Part shown: in pieces, positions 1 through 11,481 of the stretch
Layout: each line of letters begins with the position of its first letter
How positions within the stretch are numbered: position 1 is the stretch's first letter
From: Quillaja saponaria
Lineage: Eukaryota > Streptophyta > Magnoliopsida > Fabales > Quillajaceae
DNA: 64,000 nt
Direction: 5' to 3'
NCBI GenBank assembly: GCA_029379385.1
Contig: CM055606.1
Location: 16,889,142-16,953,141 of the forward strand
The notes under the pieces: generated by a model
What the model saw: the letters and a program-made list of their open reading frames with translations, nothing else
The model's database searches: none
Told to the model about the DNA's origin: nothing
Program-made: the position numbers and the translations under genes

Positions 1-6
1 AATCGA

Positions 7-38
7 AAACCCTAAATCGTCCAAACTACCCTATAAAG
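7..38 (+). promoter_or_regulatory. RPL14 promoter: telo-box and TATA box
   Basis: A telo-box (AAACCCTAA, 7-15) is followed by a TATA-like TATAAAG (32-38), about 90 bases before the RPL14 start codon. Telo-boxes are known to be common in plant ribosomal-protein promoters, so content and position fit. Upstream elements are cut off by the window edge. Confidence 0.6.
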
Positions 39-128
39 ACAACATAAAAATACTAGCTTGTTTCATTTACTTCTTCGTTCCGCCTCACCCTCTCTGTTTC
101 AGCAGGTGGCAAGCTTCACAAACCAAAA

Positions 129-2075
129 ATGGTGAGAGCTCTTATGCAATCTATCTCGTTAGAGTTATGCTCCGGCGATAAATCTCATCAAACTTGAATA
201 TGATTTTATTGTCTTTTTCTTCTCTGTGTATTGTAGCCTTTCAAGAGGTACGTGGAGATCGGAAGGGTTGCTCTTGTCAATTACGGCAAGGACTATGGCA
301 GGCTAGTAGTCATTGTCGACGTCATCGACCAGAACAGAGTACGACCCTTTTTTGTTTCCTTAAAAGTTAAAAGTCAATGTCCTTATTTAGATTACTAGTT
401 GTTTATCCGGTTGGTTGCTTAGAAAATTAGGCGAAAAATTGAAAAGATTTAAGTTTTCGTTCATGGGTTCAAGAAAATTATCTGTATAGATTTATACGTT
501 TTATTAGCTATCAAACCGTAGCTCCAGTGTTGTAACGTGTTTCCTAGTAACTGGGTATGGGAGTTTTGTTTGGAATAGTATCAATATTTTGAGTCATGTA
601 ACTGGGGTTTGTGAGTATTTTAAGTATCAATTTTTGTAGCCACTGCATTATACCAATAACTAACTTCAATATTAAAAAAAAAAAAAATGCGACGTGAAGA
701 AAAATGTTCTTAGGTACTGCATTATATCAACACGTAACTTTAATAATAAAAAAAGTTGAAGGGCCAGTAAAGTTTCACCATGATGGTTTCCTTCTACCGT
801 ACTGTCTAATATTTATCTTGCAGTTGAGTCTTTTTTTGCTAAATGCTACCAACTTTTCTGCCTGTTGTCTTTATTGTTGATAATGTCTAATTAATGTACT
901 TTCTGATATCAGTTAATCTTTTATCATTGGCTTTAATGACATTGTCTCATTAGCAATTACCTAGAATCTTCTAATGCCATTTGTGTCGAATGGTGCTTCC
1001 TTTCCCTTTAAGGACAAGTATGGAATGTGAGGATACTGGTTTTCTCATGTTTATTTATAAACGAATGAGCACTTTCCTTATGCGAGATTGTGCATCATTG
1101 TTACAATTTGTTATATTGCATTTGCATGATCTACCATTGAGCCCTAATTTGCCATTTTTGTTGATTTCAGTTGCAACATTGATTTGAGATAGAAAAACTG
1201 TAGGAGAGAATACTGAACTCTGCGTGTGCAATATTTATGTAGTTACACTTTGTAATGCATGCCAGTCTACAATCTGAATTAACTACTGATAATATTGGGT
1301 GTCTTATTTATTTATCTTTTCCCTTTTAGTATTGAGTTGCATTGCTTATTAGTTTCATCTGTACTTGAATCTCCACGGTTGGAGATCAATTATACTCAAG
1401 GGAAAAAGTTTTACTTGTTAATGCTCAAGAAATCTCTGATATGATGTTTCTCCTTATTATACTTGCTTCATAATACATAATGCTAGACATTAAAAGCCAC
1501 AGTGCAATCTCCTTTTTTGTTAACAGGCTCTTGTAGATGCCCCTGATATTGTGAGGTCCCAACTGAATTTTAAGAGACTTTCATTGACTGACATTAAGAT
1601 TGATATCAAGAGGGTCCCAAAGAAGAAGGATCTACTTAAAGCTATGGAGGCTGCTGGTCAGTATAAATACCTGTTATACAATAGGAAACTTTATTTATGG
1701 TTTATACTTCTCTCGAGTAAGTAATACTATAAATCTTTATGTAGATGTTAAGAAGAAGTGGGAAAGTAGCTCGTGGGGCAGAAAACTGATTGTTCAGAAG
1801 AAAAGAGCATCCCTCAATGATTTTGATAGGTTCAAGCTGATGTTGGCAAAGATTAAGGTTGGTTGTCATTGTTCTCTTTGATAGGACACTCATCTTGCTC
1901 ACTTTTTGAAACCATCATTCATATTATTCTATGCTTAATCTTCAAAAGTTGCATGTGTACTTATGATTCTTTACTCACTGTAATAATCCAAACTGATGTA
2001 GATATCTTTACTTTGCAGAGGGCTGGTGTTGTAAGGCAAGAGCTTGCTAAGCTGAAAAAGGAGAATGCATCTTAG
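129..2075 (+). CDS. RPL14: 60S ribosomal protein L14 (eL14)
   Basis: Structural protein of the large cytosolic ribosomal subunit. Five coding exons: 129-131, 237-338, 1527-1656, 1745-1857 and 2019-2075, all with GT-AG introns. The first exon contributes only the ATG, a layout seen in other plant ribosomal-protein genes. The joined product is about 134 aa, starts [14 protein letters not shown] and contains the family signatures [34 protein letters not shown] and [13 protein letters not shown], ending in a basic [17 protein letters not shown] tail. Length and sequence match plant eL14 throughout, with no breaks. A telo-box and TATA box lie immediately upstream. The long second intron (339-1526) shows no recognisable feature apart from AT-rich runs. 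Confidence 0.96.
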
Positions 2076-3045
2076 GTCGTACATTGTATCCAAGATATAA
2101 ATTTTGTTATGGATAAGTCAACTAGTAACTTCTTGGTTTGTGGTTTGTAGTGTTCCGAACAGGTTTTACTTGGAAATATTTCCTTAAGGCTTTGATGTCA
2201 ATTCAACTTTTTGTTGTTATGAGAATATCTTAATTCGGGTATATTATCATTTGTGATCAATTAATGATTATGGAGTTCTATGAATAAAACTGCTACGACT
2301 GAAGGACTCACTGAGGCAACTGCATGTAAGAGTGACATTCTTGCTAATCCTTCTGGCTTCTACCATTTACATGGAAGAGGATCTTCTTGACTACCATTGT
2401 CTACACAATGCGTGGGATCCTTTATGCATATTCTTACTCGTCAACACTTGCATAACAATTGATTCTTCTGTTAAGTACCAGTAAGCATACACATTCCTCC
2501 TTGACTAGTATGGTAGGATTGAAACTGAAGAATTCTATCACCCAAAAAAAAACAAGAAACTGACGAACTTTAGAATTTTTGAACGGATAAGAACAGAATT
2601 TCAGCTCCAGGTCGATTGTTATGCGTAGCTTGCAACTTGCAAGAGAGGATCAAATGTGCACTAATCTAGCTTTACTGTAAAACTCTAGAATTTTGGTTTA
2701 CGTTCGTAGCACAGTGGACACCCACATTTCTTCCCTGAATCCTTCACCAATCCATAAGTTCATAACGTATTACACTTCTTGGATTTGCCACGAAATCCTT
2801 CATAGTTTTACAATTGTCACAAACTCAATGTGCAAGGACACCAAATCCCACTCAGATTGTCTATGACAGATCTACTTTCTAAATACGACCAAAACTATCA
2901 TCTGGACATTGAATTCCCTTATAGACGTGAAATACTTTCCTCATAAAGAGTAATGCTGAAATCTACATCAGAATTTGCATCAGCATGCCTTCAAGTTCCA
3001 TCTCCATAATTTTTTTTGCTCCAAGATTTGAGAATTCAGCTGTAT
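2076..3045. other. RPL14 3' flank and convergent intergenic space
   Basis: This holds the RPL14 3' UTR on the left and the 3' UTR of the RRM gene on the right, which converges on it. I see no coding region, RNA gene or repeat beyond short A runs. Confidence 0.5.
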
Positions 3046-6000
3046 CTACGGGCACCTCAAGATTTTCACAATACTATTTCTAATGGATATTAGGTTTCTT
3101 CGTTCATCTGGTCGAGTCCAAAGGACACGAAGGATTTCAGGCGGAAAGACAGGAGCAGGCTGTGCAACCAACTGATTACCATCAACTTTCAAACCATTCA
3201 ATCTGGAAATATATACACATTGCATTATTAGAACAAACGAAGAATAAATGCATCATGAAACTTTCTTGAATGAACAATATCATTACCTATTGAGGATAGT
3301 CAACATATTAGGCCATTCAGCAAGCTTAAAATGCACATCCACAACCCCCTTATTTCTGGTTACTATCTTCTTAACCTGCCCGTATGATTTACATATGGAT
3401 GCAACTTTCTTAAACATCTCCACTGCCACGATGTTGGAAATCCTTACAACTGTTGTTCTTGGTGAATCAATTCTTAGGATAAACAACTTCTTTCCTGAAA
3501 CACTTATGGAATGTTTTGCAAGCACTCTCTCCTTGGCATCTACTGTCTGCAAAACGCACTTTTAAGTGTATGTAACAGAAATAGAAGGCAAAGATGTTTA
3601 CATAATAGCAATGTAACAGATTATAATGAACAGAATCGGGAAAGGAATTAGTACTTTGGGCCTCACATTTGTCTCACTTTCCCTTTCAGATAGAATCGTA
3701 CAAAAAAAAAAAAAAAAAAAAGAGAGGAAAATACAGTATATATTCACTATCATAAATAAAAGGCAGGCAGTTATTGATCTCGTTATGGGAGTCTCCCAGT
3801 TAAGCCATCTTTCACACTATTTGACCCTCCTGTGAACTGTTAAGCCTAGATGGCGCAAAATGCAATTATTAAACAAACATTTGACATGAGAAATTATAGT
3901 TGAAGTTTAATAAGAGCCATTCTATACCATGTTTCTACCAGGTACATCTTAATTTCTATGAATTGTATGTAATCTATAAACTCTAAAGAGCAGTAGTAGA
4001 GAGTAATAAAGGTCATTTAGGGGAAAGAACTCACCTCAAATTCCATGTAAGCTATAGAGCTTGAGGATCCCACAAAATAACGGGATATGCTACTCTTACT
4101 AAAGGCAAGAGCTGGTTTCAGCTGATCTAAGCTTATATCATGAGTCATCTGCTTAATCTTAACAGTCTGAAAAGGATTTTTTACTAGCATAACTGGAACA
4201 TCAGGGTCACCAACCAGCTTAGGAATAGATATCTGATTAGGCCCATCCTGCATAGAAGTTGCCTTCACAAAGACATCTGAATTTTTTATCAGCAAATCAT
4301 TCTTCCCGAGAGCTTTCTGCACTCCCTCCTTTGTCTGCAATGAAAATTGAAGGATTAAGTAGATGGTAAAATAGTTAAGTTTGCTTAGGCAATATCGCAT
4401 GAGAACACGATAGCAGGAACAAACTTTGCACTTTAGGCAACTATAGCAGGGACAAACCTTGCATCTTAGGCAACAATAATAAGAACAAACTTTTCATTTT
4501 TCTTAAATGCAAGAGAATTTTGGTATTAACTTTGCTAAGGATGGAGCAGTAGATATCACCTCCCATGACATTTAAAGATCAGATAAGGCATTTGAACTTC
4601 TGACAAAAGGCTTGCTAAGCAGTACTGACCTTAAAGTGCACATGGACATCTTTAAAATAGTACCCTTTTTCAGCAGCAACTTCTTCAATTTTCAAAATGG
4701 ATCCACAATCCTTAAAAGCACACAAAATATCATCCTTCTCTACATTGTGGGCCCGAAATCTAACCAATACCGTATTTTCTGTTGAACCACCTTTGATGGA
4801 GAGTGTGACAGGGGTCTCATTAAGATATTTTTTGCTAGCTAGAAGAGGAACCTGTAGGATTGGTTCTGACATCTTATCCTCGTATGCTGCAATATCCCTG
4901 TTAAGTAGTTGTTCAGTGTCCTTTGACTTGCTGCTAGCTTTGTCAAATTCATGGCCTTCACACATCTTTTGTGTTCCTTTACCATCAAACTCTTCCAAGC
5001 TTGAACAGTTATGGGATCTTTTAGTTGAGCCTCTTTCACCAATTTGTTCAGCATTTCTAGAGGTAATACTTTGCTGAGACGTACTAATAGATGGTTCTTT
5101 TTGTAAGTCCTTAATGCAGCTAATCAAACCTTCGATGCCAAAGGTGACTCCCATATCTTCCTGTGAAATTTCATCTGATCCTTCTGAAGTTTTATCATCT
5201 GCCAAAATACTGCTCGTTGCACTAGGCAGTTCTTCGGCTGTTCTATTCTCCATGGAAACCATAAACAGGTCTAGCAACCTAGTGCCCTTTTCAGCTCCAT
5301 TAGATGATGGAGGCATCATACTTGCATCAAATGCTGCCTTTTGTGTTCGAATAAATTCACTTTTATTGTCAAGTTGATGGTCTCCACTTCTCACCAAGTT
5401 AATTTTATTGGCACCATCTTTCTGAGATATCTTAGAATCTTCACCTAGAAACTGAAGGGCTAAAGAGGAGACCTTCTCAATCTGCCCATTCCCGTTTTCA
5501 TGCTTAAGTCCTGATTGCTTCATCTCCTTATAATGATTTTCCTCTTTTATAAGGGAAGCACCATTTACTAAATTACTTTCCGAAAAAAAATGAGAATCTA
5601 CAAAAGTTTTTGATCTGTGGACTACATTTTCAGTCTCACGAATTACAGAATTTTCTGGCTTAATATACATCTGACAAACCTCAGAATCTGTGAGATTCAT
5701 AATATCTTCAGGATGATTTTCCACCGTCATCTGTGACAGAAAACCTTTAGAACTATTATTCTCATTAGAGTGTGAAGGCTTTGCTGATGATTTCACTATA
5801 CTCTCAGGCTTGCTAGGTAAAATTTTATCAGAATCTGTATTCAGCCCAATAAAATCAGAAGCTGCTGCATTAACAGCATCATTTGTGTTTTTCCTGTTTG
5901 TGCAGGAGTTTTTGCTTGTTGAAATAACTTCCTTGTGATCACAAGAATCTATAACTTCATCTGTTATCCAACGCGCACTTTTATGCTCACCTGATATAGA

Positions 6001-6204
6001 ATTTCCTGGACCATTATGCTTCATTGCAACATTAGATGCTGTCCTATCATCTGCAGAGTATGATGTTTCAATGGTGATTTGATCCTGATGAAGATTTCCA
6101 AGAAACTTCTTCTTTAAGTTTGTTAGAATTCCTTTTAATGCATACCATGACCCGCCAAGTTGCACTTGTGTTGTTTCTGGGAAGACTCCAGGATGTAATT
6201 CCAT
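3046..6204 (-). CDS. Protein with three C-terminal RRM-like domains and a long disordered N-terminus
   Basis: Four coding exons in transcript order: 6204-4630, 4334-4035, 3546-3287 and 3202-3046. They sum to 2292 bases, giving 763 aa with consistent phases. About residues 1-460 are rich in Ser, Asn, Lys and Glu and look disordered. Three divergent RRM-like folds follow: about 475-550 (NTVLVRFRAHNV and DVHVHFK), 570-655 (VMLVKNPFQTVKI and AYMEFE) and 658-735 (TTVVRISNIV and GVVDVHFK as RNP1-like). It is probably a single-strand RNA- or protein-binding factor; the aromatic RNP residues are poorly conserved, so RNA binding is inference. The start MELHPGVFP was chosen because a good acceptor (TTCTTTTATAG) lies just upstream; an untranslated 5' exon probably exists beyond it. 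I do not recognise a named gene. Confidence 0.8.
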
Positions 6205-6879
6205 ATGTCTATAAAAGAAGAATCCCCAAATCAAGGCATTAGAGACCATAACAATTGTTAACAAACAGACTGCAAAGTTACAAATCATCATCTAAGCCAT
6301 TAATACCCCCTGAAAAAAAAAAAAAAAAAGGAAAAAAAAAAGAAAAAGCCAAAAAGGAACATAGTTTTGTCATTTGTTGACCTTGGCATATGGCAAGAAT
6401 GATATATCAATAACTTGTCTCAACCCTTGTGCGGTGCAACTCAACGAACTTATTATCACTCAGTTAGAGGTCTTAACTTTCTCAAAGTCCAAGGGACTAG
6501 TAAAAGGGACATATAGTATGGATCCATTTGTATGATTTGAAAACCACTTTGTCAAGAGAAAATATTACATGGGAAATTATCAAAAAATATTTATGCTTTG
6601 GCATAGCAATAGAAGTCATATTCCACTGTTGTAGAGATGAAAGTTGACTTGCGCCTTTGATATTTACAAACATGGTAATTTATACAATATAAAACAGAAA
6701 CAGCAATAGAACACATTATTTATATAATTAACGAGAAAAAAATAACCAGGTGTTAGTATTTTAAATTACTTTTTTCATTTTCCATTAAGAGATAAACTCT
6801 AATTTCAATAGCTTTATTACTCCTAATGGAGCAGATTGATCATAAAACCAAATAAGCTTGAAATTGGATCCTTAGCTAA
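6205..6879. other. 5' flank or first-intron region of the RRM gene
   Basis: AT-rich, with A-runs at 6310-6350. The protein-like reading upstream of MELHPG is intron-like and pyrimidine-rich on the coding strand. I see no other gene here. An untranslated first exon of the RRM gene may lie in or beyond this stretch. Confidence 0.35.
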
Positions 6880-7360
6880 GGGCACTGTCCATAGGTAGGG
6901 TAAGATACTAAGATGTGAATAACCTGCTTCATTTCCCTTGGATCGTGGGTTTCTCCAAAAATGTGTGTCAGGGGTCAGCGATTGTTGCAGAGCTTTGGGA
7001 TCTAAAGTAGAGTTTGTCACTGGCTATTGATCATAGGATTTCATCTAGAGGTGGAAGTGGATGCAAAAATTGTCATATCTCTACTTAAGAATGAGACTTA
7101 CACTGAGATGAATCACTACACTACAGTACTCTTATTTTACAATGCAGGCACTTGTTGATGCAATTTCAAAGATGGAAAATTAGTCATGTTTATAGAGAAG
7201 TAAATGGTTGGGCGGACAGGGTAGCAAAGAAAGGAGCTTCTCAAGATGAAGACTTTATTTCGTACTATTTTGTTCCTAGTTTATGTATGATGTTTTCATG
7301 CATGACTTGCAAGGGAAATGAACCCCAAGAATTGTTTGTAACTCTGAAAGATAGTTAATT
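6880..7360 (+). pseudogene. Decayed RNase H-like domain of a non-LTR retrotransposon
   Basis: Read across frames, the plus strand gives the ordered blocks of the plant retroelement RNase H-like domain: GFSKNVCQGSAIVAELWDLK, then VEVDAKIVISLLKNE, then HVYREVNGWADRVAKKGA. The last two match the usual vEtDs and hvyREgNr-AD-lAk-ga signatures. At least two frameshifts and one stop codon separate the blocks, so no functional enzyme is encoded. No reverse transcriptase is seen beside it. It lies between two minus-strand genes, possibly inside the 5' region of the RRM gene. Confidence 0.65.
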
Positions 7361-7463
7361 TAATTTAATTCCGTCAGTGAACTTTATTAAGAGATACCAT
7401 TTTGGGCAATTCCTAAATAAAATAAATAAGAATAAATTGCATAAATTGAGTGTTCAAGAGACC

Positions 7464-7813
7464 TCACTTCTTCTCGTAAGACTCCACAGGCACAGATTTC
7501 TGTCCAGTAGCTGCCTCGGACTCCTTTTGCCGTGACGATTTCTCATTCCCACTACTTGAAGAAGAAGAACACCATCTCGTTGATTTAAGAAGCCCTGCAA
7601 ATTTCAATATCGAAAAATGAAGAAGAAGCCCTGCAATTTTAGTATAAATTTGTAACCCATAAACCCCTTCTTCTTCTTCGTTCTTTTTCTGAAAAAAGAA
7701 AAAAAAAAAAGAATGCTCCTTTGCACAAATTTATGTGAAAAATGAAGAGGGTTTTTACCTCTTTCATGGAAATGAAGCTTGGGTTTCGGTAGAAGGAGGC
7801 GAGAGATCGCCAT
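7464..7813 (-). CDS. Small (61 aa) probably mitochondrial protein of unknown function
   Basis: Two exons, 7813-7759 and 7594-7464, sum to 186 bases with matched phase, giving 61 aa. The N-terminus (MAISRLLLPKPKLHFHERG, then LLKSTRWCSSSSSSG) is rich in Arg, Leu and Ser and free of acidic residues for about 30 residues, like a mitochondrial presequence. The C-terminal half is polar, with E, K and Q, ending VESYEKK. Location is inference. The intron has a second acceptor 36 bases upstream (exon would start at 7630) that keeps the frame and adds 12 residues. An upstream ATG at 7893 opens another frame across exon 1; the start at 7813 was preferred because it splices in frame to the presequence-like product. 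I do not recognise the family. Confidence 0.6.
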
Positions 7814-8198
7814 TCTGCTCTATCTTCCGCCCTTGCTGTTGCAGCCACTCTCTCCGAGAGAATAGGGCCATACACCGCACCACACCACACCACAGGGAGG
7901 GTTTTGCAGAGGTTTTAGGAATTATTTTCGTTTCAATTCTGCTATTTAACTTTTTCTTTGCCGTTTTGGGAAGGTTTTGTTACCCCAAACGACACCGTAG
8001 CAGTCTTTTGTGTGCTGTGATTGTATGTTTTTGTTTTGAAAAGAAAGAATAGCCTTTACAATAGAAATATAACTCTTACCAAATAAATAAGTAGGTTTAA
8101 ACAAAAATTGCTAGGCTGACTGATTTTCTTATGACTAAAAGTGTACTAAAAAAATAAATAAATAAAAGTTTGTTAATTTACGAATAGATATATATTAA
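7814..8198. other. Promoter side of the small gene, then AT-rich spacer
   Basis: 7814-7900 is relatively GC-rich and is probably the 5' UTR and promoter of the minus-strand small gene. 8040-8198 is AT-rich and leads to the Helitron boundary. No other feature is supported. Confidence 0.35.
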
Positions 8199-9089
8199 TC
8201 TACATTATATATAAGATGGCTTAACGACAAGAATTTTTTATTTTTTTAAATGCTTTTATGAGTTGTATTATTATGTAAATATATTTAGTAGTTATTTTTA
8301 CTTTAAATAAATTACTATTTTTTTTCTCTTTTCCTAACTGTTCTCCATTTCAATATTAAACAATTATAACTATTTTAAAACTATTGACTACGTTTTTACT
8401 TCTTCTCAATATTAATAATTTTTTATTTTTTTTAATAATTAAAATTGAAATTTATTTTTTATTTAATTAATAAGTGCCAAATAATCTTAATATTCTTAGT
8501 TCTTCTCAAATTTATAAATTAAAAATTTTAAAACAAATTACTATAAATTAAAAAAAATATTAAGAGTATAGTTTCATGATTGTAATATTATTGTTTTAAC
8601 TTTTAATTCATAAAAAAATATATATATTGTTTCAATAATAATATGCCAGTAATAGGTGATGTTGATTTTCTAAAAAAAATAAATTTTTTTAATAAGTTCT
8701 TAATAATTAATTATTTTCTAGTTTTTTCTAAAATTTATGAAATAATTTAAAAAAATATATTTATAGTATAGTTTTCATGATTGTATATTGTTGTTTTAAT
8801 CTATTAATGAAAGAAATTTTATTTTCTTAAATACCCTATGAATTTTTACAATTATATAATTACTTTTTAATTGTTATTTTGCTTCAAATTATTTTTTTAG
8901 ATTTTTTAAAAAAAAATTTCTTAATTTTTCTCCATTTTAATATTAGTATGTTAATGATTATTTTATGACTATTGATTTTTTTAAATCCTAATTGTGTTCA
9001 ATATTAATAAATCTATAATTTTATGAATGAAAAGAAATATTAAGTGTATACTTTTTATGATTATAATATTATTGTATTAATTTTTTATA

Positions 9090-9410
9090 GATTCAATTTC
9101 TTGTTAAAGATTACTGAATGGTCTGGGTAGTAGATGATAAAACTGAAAATGACCTCCTTGTAAGAACTTGCATTGAGCTTGCAAACTCTTACAATCCTAA
9201 ATTTTAACTCCTTGTGAAGTCAATTCTCCTTGGCTACAACTCCTCAAAGCAGCACTGAAGATCACTGCTTGAAACTTGTCATCTTCTATATTTTTCAAAA
9301 CTTCCTCCACAACACGAAAGTATATGGCCACCAGAACTAACATCAATATCACCTCAATGAAGTTAGTCAGTGCACTTGACAAATAAATGCCTATGTCATT
9401 CAACATTGAA
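9090..9410 (-). other. Possible captured sequence inside the Helitron
   Basis: This segment is clearly less AT-rich than the rest of the element. On the minus strand it reads openly for 69 codons (9406-9197), with a hydrophobic stretch (NFIEVILMLVLVAIYF) followed by VVEEVLKNIEDDKFQAV and AALRSCSQGEL. It looks like a piece of a host coding sequence, which Helitrons are known to capture, but I do not recognise the source and no intact gene is present. Confidence 0.35.
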
Positions 9411-9415
9411 CCATA

Positions 9416-10575
9416 ATTAGGGTTAGGATACCGTAATTAGGGTTAACATTAGGTATTGTAAATAGGGTTAGGGTACAGTAATTAACATTAGAGAACCATA
9501 ATTAGAGTTAAGGTACCATAATTAGGGTTATGATTATGATTATGATATATTAGGGTTAGGAATAAAGTACCATAATTAGGATTAGGGTAGCGTAATTAGG
9601 GATAAGGTACCGCAATGAAGCTTAAGGTTAAGGTACTGTAACTAAGGTTGGGATTAGGGTATTATAACTAGAGTTAGGGTTCCGTAATTATGGTTAGGGT
9701 ACCATATTTAGTGTTAGAGCAGGGTACCAGAACTAAAGTTAGGGTACCATAATTGGGGTTAAGATTGGAGTACCATAATTAGAGATAGGGTGGGTACTGT
9801 AATTAGGATTATAATTATGGTACCATAACTAGGGTTAGGGTATTGTAGATAGGGTTATGATACCGTAACTAAGGTTAGGTATCGTAAATAAGGTTTATAT
9901 ACAATAGCTAGAGTGAGGGTACCGTAATTAGGGTTAGGGTACCGTAACAAGGATTAGGGTACTGTAACTAGGATTAGGTTATAGTATTTAGAGTTATGAT
10001 ATTGCAACTAAGGTTAGGGTACCATAACTAGAGTTAAGGTATTGTAATTATGGTTAGGATTAGGGTACCATAACTTGGGTTATAGTACCATAATTAGGAT
10101 TATTCGAATATTATAACTAGGGTTAGGATTAGGGTACCGTATTTAAAGTTAGGTACTGTAATTACGTTAGGGTTAAGGTACCATAATTTGGGCTAGAGTT
10201 AGGGTATCGTAACTAAGGTTAGGGTACCATAATTAGGGTTAGGCCTAGGGTACTGTAACTAGGGTTAGAGTTAGGGTACTGTAACTAGGGTTAGGGTTAT
10301 GATACTGTAACTAGGGTTAGAGTTAGGGTACTGTAACTAGGGTTAGGGTTATGATACTGTAACTAGGGTTAGGCCTAGGGTACTGTAACTAAGGTTAGGG
10401 TTATGATACCGTAACTAAGGTTAGGGTATCGTAACTAGGATTAAAGTACAGTAATTAGGGTATGGTACCGTAATTAGAGTTAAGGTTATGGTATAATAAA
10501 TAAGGTTATATCATAATTAATGTTAAGGTACTATAATTAGGGTTAGGGTACCTAATTCGTAATTAGGGTTATAAT
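9416..10575 (+). repeat. Telomere-like minisatellite array
   Basis: Several dozen degenerate copies of a unit of about 19-20 bases, near GGTTAGGGTACCGTAACTA. Each contains one or two TTAGGG-like blocks separated by GTACCGTAA or GTACTGTAA. It resembles, but is not, the plant telomere repeat TTTAGGG. Copies vary at GTACC/GTACT, AACTA/AATTA and AGGGTTAGGG/AGAGTTAGGG, so it is old except for a homogeneous stretch at 10240-10400. It is wholly inside the Helitron-like element. Confidence 0.85.
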
Positions 10576-11295
10576 TTTTTTGTCCTAGTTCTTTTCATAT
10601 TAATAAATTTATAATTTTTCAATAATTATATATCAATAGTATTTAAGGCTAATTTTTTAATTTTTTATTTAATAAGTTACAGATAATTATAATGTTAAAA
10701 TAAAAAATTAAAGAAATATATTAAGATTATAGTTTTATGATTGTAATATTATTGTGTTTATTCTTTTTCCATCTTTAGAATATTAAAAAAATATTTATAT
10801 TATGAATTAAACTTTTTATTGAATTGATCTATTTGTTTAATATAATTAACATGAAATGTTATTTTTTATAAGCTATAATTTCTTATTATGCACATCAATT
10901 ATTGATAAGCATATATGTATATGTCATGAACACGATTCATGTGCAAAGCGTGTCCCACAGAACTAGTACATAAATATTAATAATCACTATCAATTTATTA
11001 ATATTCGAAAATAAATGTCTAGAATGATGATGAATTTACTCACACATCAATTGTTAGAGGGATAACTATTTAATATAAACAAAATTAATAATTAATAATT
11101 TTAATTTTAATGTTTCACATTTCAACAATACCGTAAAATGTAACTCATACATATGTACGTAGTTGTGTGCGTATAATTAAATTCATATACTTTCTTCTTG
11201 AAATATCTTTTGAGAATTTTAGACATGAATATATTATTAAAAATAAACATTAAAAAAAATTGATTATAAACTCAATTCAAATAAACTTAAATCAA

Positions 11296-11430
11296 GACAT
11301 TAAGTGGTCTAGCGACACTTGGTATTTCTTACTGTCTTGGAGGTCCAAGGGTTGACCTTCCTGGAAGGCTACTTGGGTTTATTTCCCCTTCCCCACCCCA
11401 AAAAAACCAAAAAAGGAAAAAGAAAAATCT
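11296..11430 (+). mobile_element. Candidate tRNA-derived SINE
   Basis: TGGTCTAGCGAC resembles a pol III A box. About 45 bases on, GGTCCAAGGGTTGACC resembles a B box, followed by a pyrimidine-rich tract and an A-rich tail (from about 11397). The spacing fits a short plant SINE. I cannot see a clean target-site duplication, so this is tentative. Confidence 0.35.
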
Positions 11431-11481
11431 TAAATCTCTAACTAGTGCTATATATTAATAGTTTATCAAACACATAAAGTA

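Larger units (their letters stand above)
8199..10966 (+). mobile_element. Helitron-like element carrying a telomere-like minisatellite
   Basis: The left end is TC followed by TACATTATATATAAGATG after a host A (8198). The right end has a short imperfect stem around TCATGTGCAAAGCGTG, then CTAG (10963-10966) followed by host T (10967). TC...CTAG inserted between A and T, with a subterminal hairpin, is the known Helitron signature. The 3' 400 bases match the element ending at 42038. No Rep/helicase gene is present, so it is non-autonomous. A second 5'-like stretch begins near 8800, so the element may be a nested or chimeric pair. It contains the array at 9416-10575 and a more complex segment at 9090-9410. 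Confidence 0.6.

Noticed and set aside
6205..6291. An in-frame upstream extension of the RRM protein giving a hydrophobic, membrane-like N-terminus
   Set aside because: The stretch ends in a good splice acceptor (TTCTTTTATAG) and its hydrophobicity comes from the pyrimidine-rich intron end, so it is read as intron.
7735..8052. A 105-codon plus-strand frame
   Set aside because: It runs antisense over exon 1 and the leader of the small minus-strand gene and contains no recognisable domain.
9416..10575. A chromosome end or true interstitial telomere
   Set aside because: Units are GGTTAGGGTACCGTAACTA-like, not TTTAGGG, and the array lies inside Helitron-like termini with genes on both sides.
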